DNA of 64,000 bases from the NCBI GenBank assembly GCA_015056815.1, contig SVFN01000013.1:1-64000 (forward strand). The letters run 5' to 3'. Positions 11,038-19,927 of this stretch are shown piece after piece (the first letter of the stretch is position 1; each line of letters opens with the position of its first letter). The stretch comes from Lachnospiraceae bacterium. Its GTDB lineage: Bacteria > Bacillota > Clostridia > Lachnospirales > Lachnospiraceae. The translations under genes were made by a program, and so were the position numbers. The notes beneath the pieces were generated by a model, which saw nothing but the letters and a program-made list of their open reading frames with translations, ran no database searches and was not told the DNA's origin.

Positions 11038-11727
11038 TTAGAATTTTGCTGTGCTGACTTTCACACCGGGACCCATTGTAGGAGCGAGTGAAACGCTTCT
11101 TAAATACTGTCCCTTTAATGTGCTCGGTTTTGCCTTAACAATTGCTTCCATTAATGCATTAAAGTTCTGCAGCAACTGCTCTTCTGAGAAGGAAGCTTTT
11201 CCGATCGGTACATGGATAATATTCGCTTTGTCCAGTCTGTACTCGATCTTACCGGCTTTGATATCTGCTACTGCCTTTGTAACATCCATCGTAACCGTAC
11301 CTGCCTTCGGGTTGGGCATTAAGCCTTTCGGTCCCAGCACTTTACCGAGACGTCCTACAACACCCATCATGTCAGGAGTGGCAACCACAACATCGAAATC
11401 CAGCCATCCATCGTTCTGAATACGAGGGATCAGCTCATCACCACCCACATAATCCGCTCCGGCATTCTCTGCCTCGGCAACCTTATCGCCCTTTGCAAAA
11501 ACAAGGACTCTTACTTTCTTACCGGTTCCGTTCGGAAGAACTACGGCGCCACGAACCTGCTGGTCGGCATGACGTCCGTCACAACCTGTACGAATGTGTA
11601 CCTCGATGGTCTCATCGAATTTTGCAACTGCTGCCTTTTTCGCAAGCGCAACCGCATCTTCTGCTTCATATAAAACTGCGCGGTCGATGTTTTTCGCAGC
11701 TTCTACATATTTCTTTCCATGTTTCAT
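11038..11727 (-). CDS. rplA: 50S ribosomal protein L1
   Basis: Ribosomal protein L1, 229 residues, part of the mobile L1 stalk at the E site. The family motif [15 protein letters not shown] is present. The ATG at 11727 follows the site TAGGAGGT. L1 of other bacteria represses its own operon by binding an mRNA mimic of its rRNA site. A stem-loop resembling one in front of rplK lies directly upstream at 11742-11774. Confidence 0.97.
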   Translation of the reverse strand: MKHGKKYVEAAKNIDRAVLYEAEDAVALAKKAAVAKFDETIEVHIRTGCDGRHADQQVRGAVVLPNGTGKKVRVLVFAKGDKVAEAENAGADYVGGDELIPRIQNDGWLDFDVVVATPDMMGVVGRLGKVLGPKGLMPNPKAGTVTMDVTKAVADIKAGKIEYRLDKANIIHVPIGKASFSEEQLLQNFNALMEAIVKAKPSTLKGQYLRSVSLAPTMGPGVKVSTAKF

Positions 11728-11741
11728 TTTGTTTACCTCCT

Positions 11742-11774
11742 AGTGGTAGTGGCGGAACATATGCTCCTCCCACT
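11742..11774 (-). promoter_or_regulatory. Stem-loop element before rplA (copy 2)
   Basis: A 33-base element just upstream of the rplA ribosome binding site. On the minus strand the RNA forms an inner hairpin GGAGC-AUAU-GUUCC (with one G-U pair) inside an outer arm AGUGG that can pair with either of two CCACU copies. A near-identical element precedes rplK (12247-12279). The outer arm changes on both sides between the copies, which supports the structure. The function is not known to me; L1 binding is a guess. Confidence 0.6.
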
Positions 11775-11799
11775 GTTCATTGCTCAATATTAGTAATGA

Positions 11800-12225
11800 T
11801 TACTCCTCAACCGTAATGCCCATGCTTCTTGCTGTTCCGGCAATCATGCTCATGGCTGCCTCAAGGCTTGCTGCGTTTAAATCAGGCATTTTTGTCTCTG
11901 CGATCTTCTGTAAATCCGCTTTGGAAATTGTAGCAACTTTTACTTTGTTCGGTGTCGCAGAACCTGACTGAATCTTACATGCTTTCTTAAGAAGTACTGC
12001 AGCAGGCGGAGTCTTGGTAACAAAACTGAAGCTTCTGTCTGCATAAACTGTGATAACAACAGGGATGATCACATCACCCTGATCTGCTGTTCTTGCGTTG
12101 AACTGCTTTGTAAATTCAACAATGTTAACACCGTGCTGACCAAGTGCGGGTCCGACCGGTGGTGCTGGTGTAGCTTTACCAGCAGGGATCTGTAACTTAA
12201 TGTATCCTTCTACTTTCTTTGCCAT
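11800..12225 (-). CDS. rplK: 50S ribosomal protein L11
   Basis: Ribosomal protein L11, 141 residues, in the GTPase-associated centre. The N-terminal segment [19 protein letters not shown] and the C-terminal rRNA-binding domain (GTARSMGI) are typical. The ATG at 12225 follows TTAGGAGGT. It is co-transcribed with rplA 72 bases downstream. Confidence 0.98.
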   Translation of the reverse strand: MAKKVEGYIKLQIPAGKATPAPPVGPALGQHGVNIVEFTKQFNARTADQGDVIIPVVITVYADRSFSFVTKTPPAAVLLKKACKIQSGSATPNKVKVATISKADLQKIAETKMPDLNAASLEAAMSMIAGTARSMGITVEE

Positions 12226-12246
12226 TTTGGCTACCTCCTAATAAAA

Positions 12247-12279
12247 TGTGGTAGTGGCGGAGCTTATGCTCCTCCCACA
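12247..12279 (-). promoter_or_regulatory. Stem-loop element before rplK (copy 1)
   Basis: A 33-base element upstream of the rplK ribosome binding site. The inner hairpin is a perfect GGAGC-AUAA-GCUCC on the minus strand. The outer arm is UGUGG facing CCACUACCACA. It matches the rplA element except at a few positions. The nusG-rplK gap contains nothing else that I recognise apart from a short palindrome around AGGATATCCT (about 12302-12311). Confidence 0.6.
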
Positions 12280-12328
12280 GCTCATAATTGATATACTCTA
12301 AAGGATATCCTCCTATGAACATCAATGT

Positions 12329-12844
12329 TTACATTTTGCGAACTTCAGCGAAGCTGATCTCAACCGGTGTCTCACGACCGAACATCTCGACATTGATCGT
12401 AGCTGTCTGTTTATTGTAATCCATACGTCTCACAACACCAACGGTATCTTTCCATACACCTGCCACGACAGCGATCATATCGCCTTCGCCAAAATCAACT
12501 GAAATATTTTCTGCGCGGATGCCGAGAGGTTTCATCTCCGCTTCCGTAAGAGGAACCGGCTTGCTTCCCGGTCCAACAAATCCGGTGACGCCACGGGTGT
12601 TGCGGACAACGTACCATGTGTCATCATTCATCACCATATTGATCAATACATAACCAGGGAACAGTTTCTTCTGTACGGTCTTCTTCGTGCCGTTCTTCAC
12701 TTCAACGCTGTTTTCCATAGGCACTCTGACTTCCAGAATTTCTTCCTCAAGATGACGATTCTCAATGGTTTTCTCAATATTGGCTTTGACTTTATTTTCA
12801 TACCCTGAATAAGTATGAACTACATACCAATTTGCTTCTGCCAT
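12329..12844 (-). CDS. nusG: Transcription termination/antitermination protein NusG
   Basis: NusG, 171 residues. The NGN domain (WYVVHTYSGYENKVK) binds RNA polymerase. It is followed by the KOW domain (GDMIAVVAGVWKDTVGVVRR). The length is normal for Firmicutes. The ATG at 12844 lies 10 bases past the secE stop. It links transcription to translation and is commonly next to secE. Confidence 0.97.
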   Translation of the reverse strand: MAEANWYVVHTYSGYENKVKANIEKTIENRHLEEEILEVRVPMENSVEVKNGTKKTVQKKLFPGYVLINMVMNDDTWYVVRNTRGVTGFVGPGSKPVPLTEAEMKPLGIRAENISVDFGEGDMIAVVAGVWKDTVGVVRRMDYNKQTATINVEMFGRETPVEISFAEVRKM

Positions 12845-12854
12845 TCATTCACCC

Positions 12855-13067
12855 TCACTTTGTCACTAACCAGTTTACACCATACAGGATCACCCAGTCT
12901 ACGATCGCAATGATCACACCGGTCACAACTGTAACCGCAGTCACTGCCAGGGTCTGCTTGCCCAGATCGTCTTTGTTAGGCCATGTAATTTTCTTGAACT
13001 CAACCTTTACCCCTTTCCAGAAGTCGGAAAGGAATGAGCTCTTTGAAGCCTCTTTGTTTTCACTCAT
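12855..13067 (-). CDS. secE: Preprotein translocase subunit SecE
   Basis: SecE, 70 residues, the small essential subunit of the SecYEG channel. It has a cytosolic amphipathic segment (FWKGVKVEFKKITWPNKDD) and a single C-terminal membrane helix (about residues 42-65), the short form found in Gram-positive bacteria. It lies between rpmG and nusG, its usual place. Confidence 0.95.
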   Translation of the reverse strand: MSENKEASKSSFLSDFWKGVKVEFKKITWPNKDDLGKQTLAVTAVTVVTGVIIAIVDWVILYGVNWLVTK

Positions 13068-13125
13068 TTTTCGTCCTCCAAGGGAAGTCGTTCACATCTT
13101 ATCTGCAAACGCAACCGACTGTCAA

Positions 13126-13275
13126 TTATTTGGTTTCTTTGTGCAATGTATGCTTCTTGCAGAACTTACAATATTTCTTTGTCTCCATTCTGTCAGGATG
13201 TGTCTTTTTATCCTTTGTCAGATTGTAGTTACGATTCTTGCACTCTGTACAAGCCAGTGTAATCTTTGTACGCAT
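13126..13275 (-). CDS. rpmG: 50S ribosomal protein L33
   Basis: A 49-residue ribosomal protein L33 read directly from the sequence: it starts [17 protein letters not shown] and ends HTLHKETK. Four cysteines in two CxxC pairs (CTEC, CKFC) mark the zinc-binding form. The ATG at 13275 follows GGAGGTGGCAAAA. It is the first gene of the rpmG-secE-nusG-rplKA transcript. No tRNA gene lies between rpmG and secE, unlike in some Firmicutes. Confidence 0.95.
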   Translation of the reverse strand: MRTKITLACTECKNRNYNLTKDKKTHPDRMETKKYCKFCKKHTLHKETK

Positions 13276-13375
13276 TTTTGCCACCTCCGTGCGTTCATAC
13301 TTGCTGTAGTTTTCACTCTATGCGATGCTCAATTTTGAGCATAAAAAAAAGACCTAAATCTCATCTCGCCTTATC

Positions 13376-13404
13376 AATATAGCATATGACCGGCGTTTCG
13401 TCAA
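13376..13404 (-). promoter_or_regulatory. rpmG-secE-nusG-rplKA promoter
   Basis: On the minus strand: -35 TTGACG (13399-13404), 17-bp spacer, -10 TATATT (13376-13381). The leader of roughly 90 bases contains an 8-bp hairpin (ATGCTCAA/TTGAGCAT, about 13325-13342) without a terminator U run after it. Confidence 0.85.
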
Positions 13405-13433
13405 TCCGTTTTTTTCATAAACATCAAAAAATC

Positions 13434-13481
13434 AAAACCTGCATCCAACCGGTGCTCCGGCTCCGTACGGATGCAGGTTTT
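13434..13481 (-). terminator. Terminator after flavodoxin-like gene
   Basis: A perfect 13-bp stem (13434-13446 with 13469-13481) is followed on the minus strand by UUUUGAUUUUUU. The loop of 22 bases contains a smaller GC-rich hairpin. It ends the transcript of the flavodoxin-like gene before the rpmG promoter. Confidence 0.8.
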
Positions 13482-13532
13482 CTTTAAAGCACACTGCTTT
13501 TTATCCAAGCGGTTTCTCATCACGTTCTGTGA

Positions 13533-14150
13533 TCAGCGGATAAAATGTGTCATCTGTTTGGGCTCTTTTTCGGGGAGACCGTATTTTTCCCTGCCAAGCG
13601 CGATGCTCTTCATCAAAAAGCTCATGTTTCTTGCCAGAGTCCGCATCGTCTGAAGTCCCTCTGCATCCTGAGCCGCTTCGCCTTTCAGCCTTCCGTGGAG
13701 ACTGTTCCAGTACTGGCTGGAAGCCACCGGCATTCCGCTGATGGTAAAATATTTATTCAACTCATCATATGTAGCAGAGCAGCCGCCCCTTCTGGCAACG
13801 ACAACACTTGCCCCCACTTTCATGGTCTTGTCAAAGCCGGTGCTGTAAAACAAGCGATCCAGGCAGGCGATCAGGGTCGCATTGGCAGAAGCATAATAAA
13901 CCGGGGAGGCCACGATCATTCCGTCCGCCTGTTCAAAATCGACAGCCAGTTCGTTGACCGCATCCTCAAACACGCAGCTTCCCTTTTGCGCACAGGTACC
14001 GCAGGCGATGCAGCCGCGTATATTCTGATTGCCCACCTGAACCACCTTTGTCTCAACACCCTCAGCCGCAAAAGTCTTAACCAGCTCCTCCACCGCAACC
14101 GAAGTATTTCCTCCCACTCTCGGGCTTCCGTTTAAGATAAGTACTTTCAT
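13533..14150 (-). CDS. Flavodoxin-like NAD(P)H-dependent FMN reductase family protein
   Basis: A flavodoxin-fold oxidoreductase, 205 residues from the ATG at 14150, which is preceded by AAAGGAGA; a longer reading adds eight residues without a ribosome binding site. The FMN phosphate loop is LNGSPRVGGNTS (about residues 6-17). A cysteine cluster GCIACGTCAQKGSC (about 46-59) and the substrate-loop motif SPVYYASAN are typical of the multimeric flavodoxin group common in clostridia. Its physiological substrate cannot be told from the sequence. It is a single-gene unit with its own terminator. Confidence 0.85.
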   Translation of the reverse strand: MKVLILNGSPRVGGNTSVAVEELVKTFAAEGVETKVVQVGNQNIRGCIACGTCAQKGSCVFEDAVNELAVDFEQADGMIVASPVYYASANATLIACLDRLFYSTGFDKTMKVGASVVVARRGGCSATYDELNKYFTISGMPVASSQYWNSLHGRLKGEAAQDAEGLQTMRTLARNMSFLMKSIALGREKYGLPEKEPKQMTHFIR

Positions 14151-14276
14151 TTTGTCTCCTTTCCATTGCCCCATTGGCAGTCATTTTATTCTTTCTGATA
14201 AGGTATATGTTGTTTTGCGTCCATTCTTGATACATTTTATCAGAATTCCCGGAAAAAATCCATTTCCGGATCCATT

Positions 14277-14537
14277 TTACCATTTTTTGTCCGGGCATCT
14301 TCCACTTATCGCCGCTGCCCTAAGTTCCACATAACAGCCGCAGGCAAGACAGGTTCCCTGATTCAGCTTTTCACATCGCTTACATAGCTCCAGACGTTTC
14401 CGGTACTGTGCTTCTTCGGTGCGCAGATCTGTTCCGATCTTTTCGATATATTTTTCCAGTGTGTCCCGGAATTTCTGTTCGTCATATTCCCGCATAAGGC
14501 AACGGTAACAAACTCGTTGGTTTTGTGTTTTTTCCAT
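14277..14537 (-). CDS. Small cysteine-rich protein, DUF6171-like
   Basis: An 86-residue protein with two pairs of conserved cysteines: CYRC near the N-terminus, and CKRC...CLACGCYVELRAA plus a final CPDKKW block. The spacing suggests a metal-binding protein. It resembles the DUF6171 family of Lachnospiraceae, recalled from memory and not searched. The ribosome binding site is weak (AAAGG about 13 bases upstream), but a later start would remove the first CxxC pair. No function is known. Confidence 0.65.
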   Translation of the reverse strand: MEKTQNQRVCYRCLMREYDEQKFRDTLEKYIEKIGTDLRTEEAQYRKRLELCKRCEKLNQGTCLACGCYVELRAAAISGRCPDKKW

Positions 14538-14589
14538 ATATAATATAATACCTTTTCCCTTTCGGTCGCTTTTTCGATCCGCGACAAGC

Positions 14590-14626
14590 GAACAGGCGCA
14601 CGAATCTTTCTGCCGTGCGCCTGTTC
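14590..14626 (-). terminator. Terminator-like hairpin after GH51 gene
   Basis: A perfect 13-bp stem (14590-14602 with 14614-14626, 11-base loop) lies 15 bases past the arabinofuranosidase stop. The U run on the minus strand is poor (GCUUGU), so it may be a 3'-end stabiliser rather than an efficient terminator. Confidence 0.6.
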
Positions 14627-14640
14627 TTTGCTGTATAAGG

Positions 14641-16155
14641 TTAGGAGATTTTATGAAAGCGAATCATTACAACGGATGCTGCCGGAAGTGTAAGCACAAA
14701 CCGGTTACCGTCAGTCTTTTCATAGTCCTCATACTTCTTTTCCACTACTTTATCGGGTTCCTCAAATGTATTAAAGTCATGCACATCCGCTCCGGCAAGG
14801 ATGCCTGCCTCTGTTACTTCATACCCTTCTTCGGCAAACTGCAGCTGCAGAGTCTTTGTTTCACACAGGGACAGATTGTTGAGTGTCACAGTGAGGATCC
14901 CATCCTTCTGCGTCACAGATTCTGTAATACAAGGGACTTCACATGCACCTTCTCCGATTTTTTCCTCCGTGGACAAAGAGCTTTCCACAAGTTCGCCCCC
15001 CTGATGATACCGGAACATATGGAAAACATGATAGGTAGGCGTGCGCAGCATCTTCTCCCCTTCCGTGAGTATCACAGACTGAAGCACATTCACCATCTGT
15101 GCAATGCAGGCCATTTTAACCCTGTCACAGTGCTTGTTAAAAATATTCAGCGTGATTCCGGCCACCAGTGCATCCCGCATGGTGTTCTGCTGATAAAGAA
15201 AGCCCGGGTTGGTTCCCGGTTCAACCGCAAACCAGGTTCCCCATTCATCAACCGCAAGACCGATTTTCTTCTCCGGATCATACTGATCAATGATCGCACT
15301 GTGGCGTGTGATCAACTCCTCCATGCGCCAGGCCTGATGAAGTGTCTTGTAGTACATCTCTTCGTCAAATTCTGTGGCGCTCACTTTCGGTTCCCATCCG
15401 TCCGGCAGATCATAATAGTGCAATGAGATCATATCCATAAAGCCATGCAGATGCTCCGGTGCATGGTCAAAACAGGTTTTTAACACCTGCTCCGTCCAGT
15501 GATAGTCATCCACATTCGGTCCGCATGCCACCTTGCAGATCGGTTTCTTCTCATCATACTGGCGCACATACGTCTGATATCTTCTGTACAAATTACCATA
15601 ATATTCCGGTGTCATATTGCCGCCGCAGCCCCAATTTTCATTTCCAACACCGAAAAAGTCCACCTTCCACGCTTTTTCACTTCCGTTTTCTTTACGCAGA
15701 TTTGCCATGGGCGAAACCCCTTCAAAGGTCATATACTCTACCCATTCGCTCATTTCCTGAACGGTTCCGCTTCCGACATTCCCATTTACATAAGTTTTGC
15801 ACCCGAGCTGTCGGCACAATTCCATGTATTCATGGGTTCCAAAGCTGTTGTCCTCCGTCACGCCGCCCCAGTGGGTATTGATCATTTTTTTACGTTCCGT
15901 CTTTTCCCCGATTCCGTCTTTCCAGTGATACTCGTCCGCAAAGCATCCGCCCGGCCAGCGCAGCACAGGCACTTCAATCTCCTTCAGTGCTTCCACCACA
16001 TCGCTTCGCATACCGTTTACATTCGGGATATCCGAATCTTCTCCCACATACAATCCCTCGTAGATACATCTTCCCAGATGCTCCGAAAAGTGTCCGTAAA
16101 TTTCCGGTTCTACTTTACCCGTTTTTTTCGTTTCATTGATCACTAATCTTATCAT
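14641..16155 (-). CDS. abfA: Alpha-L-arabinofuranosidase, GH51
   Basis: A GH51 exo-alpha-L-arabinofuranosidase, 504 residues, with no signal peptide, so it is cytoplasmic. It releases arabinose from imported arabino-oligosaccharides. The catalytic pair is visible: acid/base Glu173 in GNENW and nucleophile Glu304 in AVDEWG. The TIM barrel is followed by a C-terminal beta domain (about residues 385-504). The ATG at 16155 is preceded by AAAGGAAA. It is the last gene of the arabinan locus, 58 bases past the GH43 lipoprotein. The length is normal for the family. Confidence 0.93.
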   Translation of the reverse strand: MIRLVINETKKTGKVEPEIYGHFSEHLGRCIYEGLYVGEDSDIPNVNGMRSDVVEALKEIEVPVLRWPGGCFADEYHWKDGIGEKTERKKMINTHWGGVTEDNSFGTHEYMELCRQLGCKTYVNGNVGSGTVQEMSEWVEYMTFEGVSPMANLRKENGSEKAWKVDFFGVGNENWGCGGNMTPEYYGNLYRRYQTYVRQYDEKKPICKVACGPNVDDYHWTEQVLKTCFDHAPEHLHGFMDMISLHYYDLPDGWEPKVSATEFDEEMYYKTLHQAWRMEELITRHSAIIDQYDPEKKIGLAVDEWGTWFAVEPGTNPGFLYQQNTMRDALVAGITLNIFNKHCDRVKMACIAQMVNVLQSVILTEGEKMLRTPTYHVFHMFRYHQGGELVESSLSTEEKIGEGACEVPCITESVTQKDGILTVTLNNLSLCETKTLQLQFAEEGYEVTEAGILAGADVHDFNTFEEPDKVVEKKYEDYEKTDGNRFVLTLPAASVVMIRFHKIS

Positions 16156-16213
16156 GCTTTTTCCTTTCTGTTATCCCAAACTCCGGTTTCTTTTTTCGAA
16201 GCCGTCCGCCGCT

Positions 16214-17755
16214 TCAGTCTTTCTTCAGATAATGCACTCCCCAGATTGCATGATTGTTTTCACCGACTGCGCTGATGCAAAATGTATCATTACCGGCTTC
16301 GTCCGTCATTTCAACCATCACACCTTTATAGACAGCATTCCCCAGCTTCATGGTTATGTAATTTGTCCCCTGCTCCACTTCATAACTCCCGGTCAGTTCT
16401 CCTTCTATTTTCCCCTTTTTAAAAGTACACTCTGCCGGCTCATTTACCTTTGCATCCACCGAAAGACCATGATCCAGAAGATAGAATGTTCCGGTCAGAT
16501 CCGACTGTTTATACCCCGTTTCCGATAAGGTCTCTCCATTTGTCGCAAACGGCAGGATACAAGGCCAGCCATCTTCATTCATAACGATCCGGTGTACCCG
16601 TACATTATGCGTTTCTCCTTTTTGCTTATATCTTTGATGATAAACAATATATAAGTTTCCATCCTTTCCGTAAAAAACAGATTGTCCGCCCGGTGCCATA
16701 TACGTCACGCTCAGGCTTGGAAGCGTATAATTCCCCATCAACTTCACGCCATAGTCGGCAAACGCATTCAGATCTCCTCCGATTCCAAGGCTTTGCCCCG
16801 CAGCATCTGTGTATACACCATCCACTTTGTCCGAACGAAACACTCTGATCTGGTAGCCTCCGTTCGCCTGCAGATTCCCATACGATAAAAACAGATAATA
16901 ATATCCCGTATCCGCATCATACTGAATATACGGACCTTCAATCGGGTGATGATATCCGCCGATCAGACGTTTCCCGTAATAACGGTCTGTTTCCGTTGCC
17001 GGATCCTCTTGCGGATGGATCGGTTCCCCTGTTTCCGGATCGATCTCAAGAAGGAAAATTCCGCCCGACCAGGATCCGTATACCATCCACATACGATCTT
17101 CTTCATCGTAAAACGCAGCCGGATCGATCGCATTCGGCCACAGTTGATTGTTAAATCCTGTAGAAAGAACATATCGCTTTCTTGTTTCTTTGTCCCCGCC
17201 CATGATCTCTTCAAAATCAGTCTTTGCGATATCCGGTTTGGTAAAGCCCGAATAAAGGATTGTCTTTTCATAATGATAAGGTCCTTCGATCTGTTCCGAT
17301 GTCGCAAGGGCTATATTGGATTTGATAAAAGAAGAGGTCGTGCAAAAGTACATCAGATATTTTCGGGTTGTCTTATCATAGATCACACTGGGAGCCCACA
17401 CCGAATATCCTCCCTCTCCGTTTTTTCCCACAAAGGAAAATGCCTCGAACGGTTCCTCCAGAAGATTGTCATAAATCTTATTCGCTTTTGTCACACCATT
17501 CGCAAAGCTTTTCCATTTTCTGAGATCTTCTGAAACAGCCGCCGTCATATGGGATCCGTAACAATAACAGGTCCCGTCTTCTGCCACGATCACCTGCGGG
17601 TCATGCAGGCTGGGGCCGGTTACGATCACATCCTTTTTAATCTCCTCTTTTTCAAGCTCTTTAGGCAGGCAAGAGGTATGGTTCCCACATCCTGTCAACA
17701 GGCAGATCAGACTGCCGGCCAGCAAAAATGTGACATTTTTCACTCGTTTTTTCAT
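16214..17755 (-). CDS. Secreted GH43 lipoprotein, probable endo-alpha-1,5-arabinanase
   Basis: A 513-residue GH43 enzyme carried on the cell surface as a lipoprotein: the lipobox LLTGC places the lipidated cysteine at residue 23. The five-blade propeller shows the conserved acids: Asp52 in HDPQV, Asp in WPNAIDPAAFYD and the general acid Glu in PIEGPYI. A C-terminal beta domain (about residues 400-513) fits the GH43_C domain found in arabinanases such as Bacillus subtilis Abn2. It would cut arabinan chains outside so that the ABC importer can take up fragments. The start follows TTGGAGTAACAGT. Endo rather than exo action is inferred from the family. Confidence 0.85.
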   Translation of the reverse strand: MKKRVKNVTFLLAGSLICLLTGCGNHTSCLPKELEKEEIKKDVIVTGPSLHDPQVIVAEDGTCYCYGSHMTAAVSEDLRKWKSFANGVTKANKIYDNLLEEPFEAFSFVGKNGEGGYSVWAPSVIYDKTTRKYLMYFCTTSSFIKSNIALATSEQIEGPYHYEKTILYSGFTKPDIAKTDFEEIMGGDKETRKRYVLSTGFNNQLWPNAIDPAAFYDEEDRMWMVYGSWSGGIFLLEIDPETGEPIHPQEDPATETDRYYGKRLIGGYHHPIEGPYIQYDADTGYYYLFLSYGNLQANGGYQIRVFRSDKVDGVYTDAAGQSLGIGGDLNAFADYGVKLMGNYTLPSLSVTYMAPGGQSVFYGKDGNLYIVYHQRYKQKGETHNVRVHRIVMNEDGWPCILPFATNGETLSETGYKQSDLTGTFYLLDHGLSVDAKVNEPAECTFKKGKIEGELTGSYEVEQGTNYITMKLGNAVYKGVMVEMTDEAGNDTFCISAVGENNHAIWGVHYLKKD

Positions 17756-17872
17756 ACTGTTACTCCAAATGTCCGGTGACTGTACTTCACACGCTCCTGC
17801 AATTTCCCTTTTTGCCGAAGCATGCCGTCACAGGCCACAGACTGTTGTCGATCGTCGCCTCCCAGCGAGGCC

Positions 17873-17911
17873 GGTGTGCGCAAAAAAGGGAGGGAGGGAA
17901 GAACGCACACC
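17873..17911. other. Intergenic inverted repeat with purine-rich loop
   Basis: GGTGTGCG (17873-17880) pairs with CGCACACC (17904-17911) around a 23-base loop carrying AAAAAAGGGAGGGAGGGA on the plus strand. It lies in the leader of the GH43 lipoprotein gene, about 120 bases before its start. No known riboswitch matches by eye. The function is unknown. Confidence 0.4.
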
Positions 17912-17947
17912 AACTCATTTTACCTCACCGGCTTTCTATGTAATATA

Positions 17948-17981
17948 GAAGTATGATCCATAAGATTAACGATCATACTTC
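17948..17981. other. 11-bp inverted repeat between two GH43 genes
   Basis: GAAGTATGATC (17948-17958) and GATCATACTTC (17971-17981) are perfect arms around a 12-base loop. It lies 55 bases past the stop of the GH43_26 gene. There is no U run on the minus strand, so it is either an RNA-processing hairpin or a protein-binding palindrome. Confidence 0.45.
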
Positions 17982-18035
17982 AAGTAAATTAACATTGCAG
18001 CAGACAGCTTCCGCTCTTTCCGGCTCCGGCACGCT

Positions 18036-19007
18036 TTACCGGTAGGTAAAGACCGGCCGCTGCTTCTCATCCCAGAACACCCGCATAAGTCTGGCATGTC
18101 TGTTGGGATTATACAAAGGATCGCCTTCTATCTCTTCCTCTCCTCTGGCATGATATACCATGATATCATTCCCGGCATCATCTATGGTAAATGAATTATG
18201 TCCCGGGCCATAGATTCCTTTGCTTTCATCCGATGCCAGTATCGGGAATCTTTCTTTGTTCCATGATCGCGGATCCAGCAGGTCGCTGTTCTCATCCGCT
18301 GACAGCATTCCCATGCAATAGGCTTTCCCCGTCTCGCTGGCCGAATAGGTAACATAGATCCGGCCTCCTCTCTTGATCACGGCAGGCCCTTCATTTACCC
18401 AGAAGCCGACACGTTCCCAGTCATAGTCCGGCGTGGTTAACATCACCTGAACCGTGGCAAGCTTCCAGGGAGTTTCCATCCGTGCAATATAAAGGTTGCT
18501 GATCTGCTTCCCGACCCCGACCTTTTCCGCCCAGATATAGTAGTATTCTCCGTTGTTTTCAAAGACCGTCGCATCAAGGGAAAACGCTTCAAACGAGAAT
18601 TCGTCCCCCTCTGCCTTTTGCATTTTCCCAAGCTCTGTCCATGTCCCCGCAAGCGGGTCTGCATCCTTGCACTGCAAAACATAGGGGCGTATCGCCCAGA
18701 TATCGTCTTTGTCACCGCCTGCAAAATAGATATACCATGCGTCATCTATATAATGCAGCTCCGGTGCCCAGATATGCACGCTCATCGGTCCCGACTCATG
18801 CTTATGCCAGATTTCGGTTTCCTCCGCTTCCGACAGACCGGCAAGACTTTTTGCCCTTCTTAACACGATGCCATCGTAAGCAGGCACCGATGCTGTAAAA
18901 TAATATACTCCATCAGAATGTTTGTAAACATAAGGATCCGCACGTTGTAAGATCCACGGCTCATTGTATTTTATTTCTTTCTTCCTGTTAGCATTCTCTG
19001 CCTTCAT
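18036..19007 (-). CDS. Cytoplasmic GH43 exo-alpha-1,5-L-arabinofuranosidase, probably subfamily 26
   Basis: A 323-residue single-domain GH43 protein without a signal peptide. The propeller residues are Asp24 (RADPYV), Asp145 (SLDATVF) and Glu206 (VNEGPAV). The sequence resembles GH43_26 enzymes, which release arabinose from the ends of alpha-1,5-arabino-oligosaccharides. It follows the permease genes by 33 bases, so it is in the importer operon and probably acts on the imported substrate. The ribosome binding site is GAGG 11 bases upstream, a loose fit, but no other in-frame start is available. Confidence 0.85.
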   Translation of the reverse strand: MKAENANRKKEIKYNEPWILQRADPYVYKHSDGVYYFTASVPAYDGIVLRRAKSLAGLSEAEETEIWHKHESGPMSVHIWAPELHYIDDAWYIYFAGGDKDDIWAIRPYVLQCKDADPLAGTWTELGKMQKAEGDEFSFEAFSLDATVFENNGEYYYIWAEKVGVGKQISNLYIARMETPWKLATVQVMLTTPDYDWERVGFWVNEGPAVIKRGGRIYVTYSASETGKAYCMGMLSADENSDLLDPRSWNKERFPILASDESKGIYGPGHNSFTIDDAGNDIMVYHARGEEEIEGDPLYNPNRHARLMRVFWDEKQRPVFTYR

Positions 19008-19040
19008 CTTCCTTCATTCCTCTTCAACATTCTATCCGTC

Positions 19041-19925
19041 TTATCCCTTCACAGCTCCCGCTGTCATGCCATCTATGATATATTTCTGGAAGATCAGGAA
19101 AATCACAAAAATCGGCAAAATTCCAAACATGGATCCAGCTATCAGCACATCATAATTGTTGCCATAAGGCGTCAGCAGTGTATTCAATCCGATCGGGAGT
19201 GTAAACTTTCTGGCATCTTTTAATACTAAAAGAGGCCATAATATCGCATTCCATGATCCCATTGCCGTCAGAATTCCCATTGAGGCAAATGCCGGCTTGG
19301 TAAGCGGAAGAATAATCTTTACCGCTATATAGTACTCATTTGCACCATCGATCCGTGCTGCGCTCAACAGTTCTTTGGGCAGCCCCGACAGATACTGCCG
19401 GAAAAAAAAGATGGTAGAGGCATTGCACAGTCCCGGGATCAGCACGCCGGCATAAGTATCGATAAGCCCGAGCTTTATGATTTCCTTATACATAGGAAGC
19501 ATCAGGATCTCAAACGGAACCATCATGGTCGCAATCACGATCGTGAACAAAAGATTTTTGCATTTAAAATCGTACATTGTCAGTCCGTATGCCACAAAGT
19601 AACATATGAACAATGTCAGAACAACTGACAAAACTGTTATGATCAAAGAGTTTTTGTACCACATAAAGTACTTATCGCTATCCTCGTTTTTCCCGAACAG
19701 ATAGAGATAATTGGACAATGTCATGGTTTTCGGATCGATTTTGATCGATAACCCCTTACGGATCAGCTCGGTTCCCGGACGGAAGGATGCCAGAAGACCG
19801 GCAACAACGGGAAATGCGATCAGGATACTCAACAGCACAAAGAAGCCTGTTCCAAGGGCCGAAAAAACCAGTCTTTTCGGAGTTCTTGCAAGACTTTTGC
19901 TTTTTCTCTCTTTCTGATTTTCCAT
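19041..19925 (-). CDS. Sugar ABC transporter permease, MalG type
   Basis: An inner-membrane permease of the carbohydrate-uptake CUT1 family, 295 residues, with six predicted membrane segments. The cytoplasmic EAA loop that contacts the ATPase is visible (SAARIDGANEYYIAVKIILP). The start at 19925 follows AAGGAGGATTGATC; a TTG two codons upstream overlaps that site. It begins two bases past the stop of the MalF-type permease, so the two are translationally coupled. The substrate is inferred from the surrounding arabinan enzymes. Confidence 0.93.
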   Translation of the reverse strand: MENQKERKSKSLARTPKRLVFSALGTGFFVLLSILIAFPVVAGLLASFRPGTELIRKGLSIKIDPKTMTLSNYLYLFGKNEDSDKYFMWYKNSLIITVLSVVLTLFICYFVAYGLTMYDFKCKNLLFTIVIATMMVPFEILMLPMYKEIIKLGLIDTYAGVLIPGLCNASTIFFFRQYLSGLPKELLSAARIDGANEYYIAVKIILPLTKPAFASMGILTAMGSWNAILWPLLVLKDARKFTLPIGLNTLLTPYGNNYDVLIAGSMFGILPIFVIFLIFQKYIIDGMTAGAVKG

Positions 19926-19927
19926 GA

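Noticed and set aside
13068-13125. A tRNA gene between rpmG and secE, as in some Firmicutes
   Set aside because: The gap is only 58 bases and shows no cloverleaf or CCA-type end.
13497-13540. A possible frameshift at the end of the flavodoxin-like gene, since another frame reads on for 12 codons
   Set aside because: The present end MTHFIR is a natural C-terminus for this family and no homologous extension is recognised.
17881-17900. A G-quadruplex from the GGGAGGGAGGG tract
   Set aside because: Only three GGG runs are present in this short stretch, one fewer than an intramolecular G-quadruplex needs.
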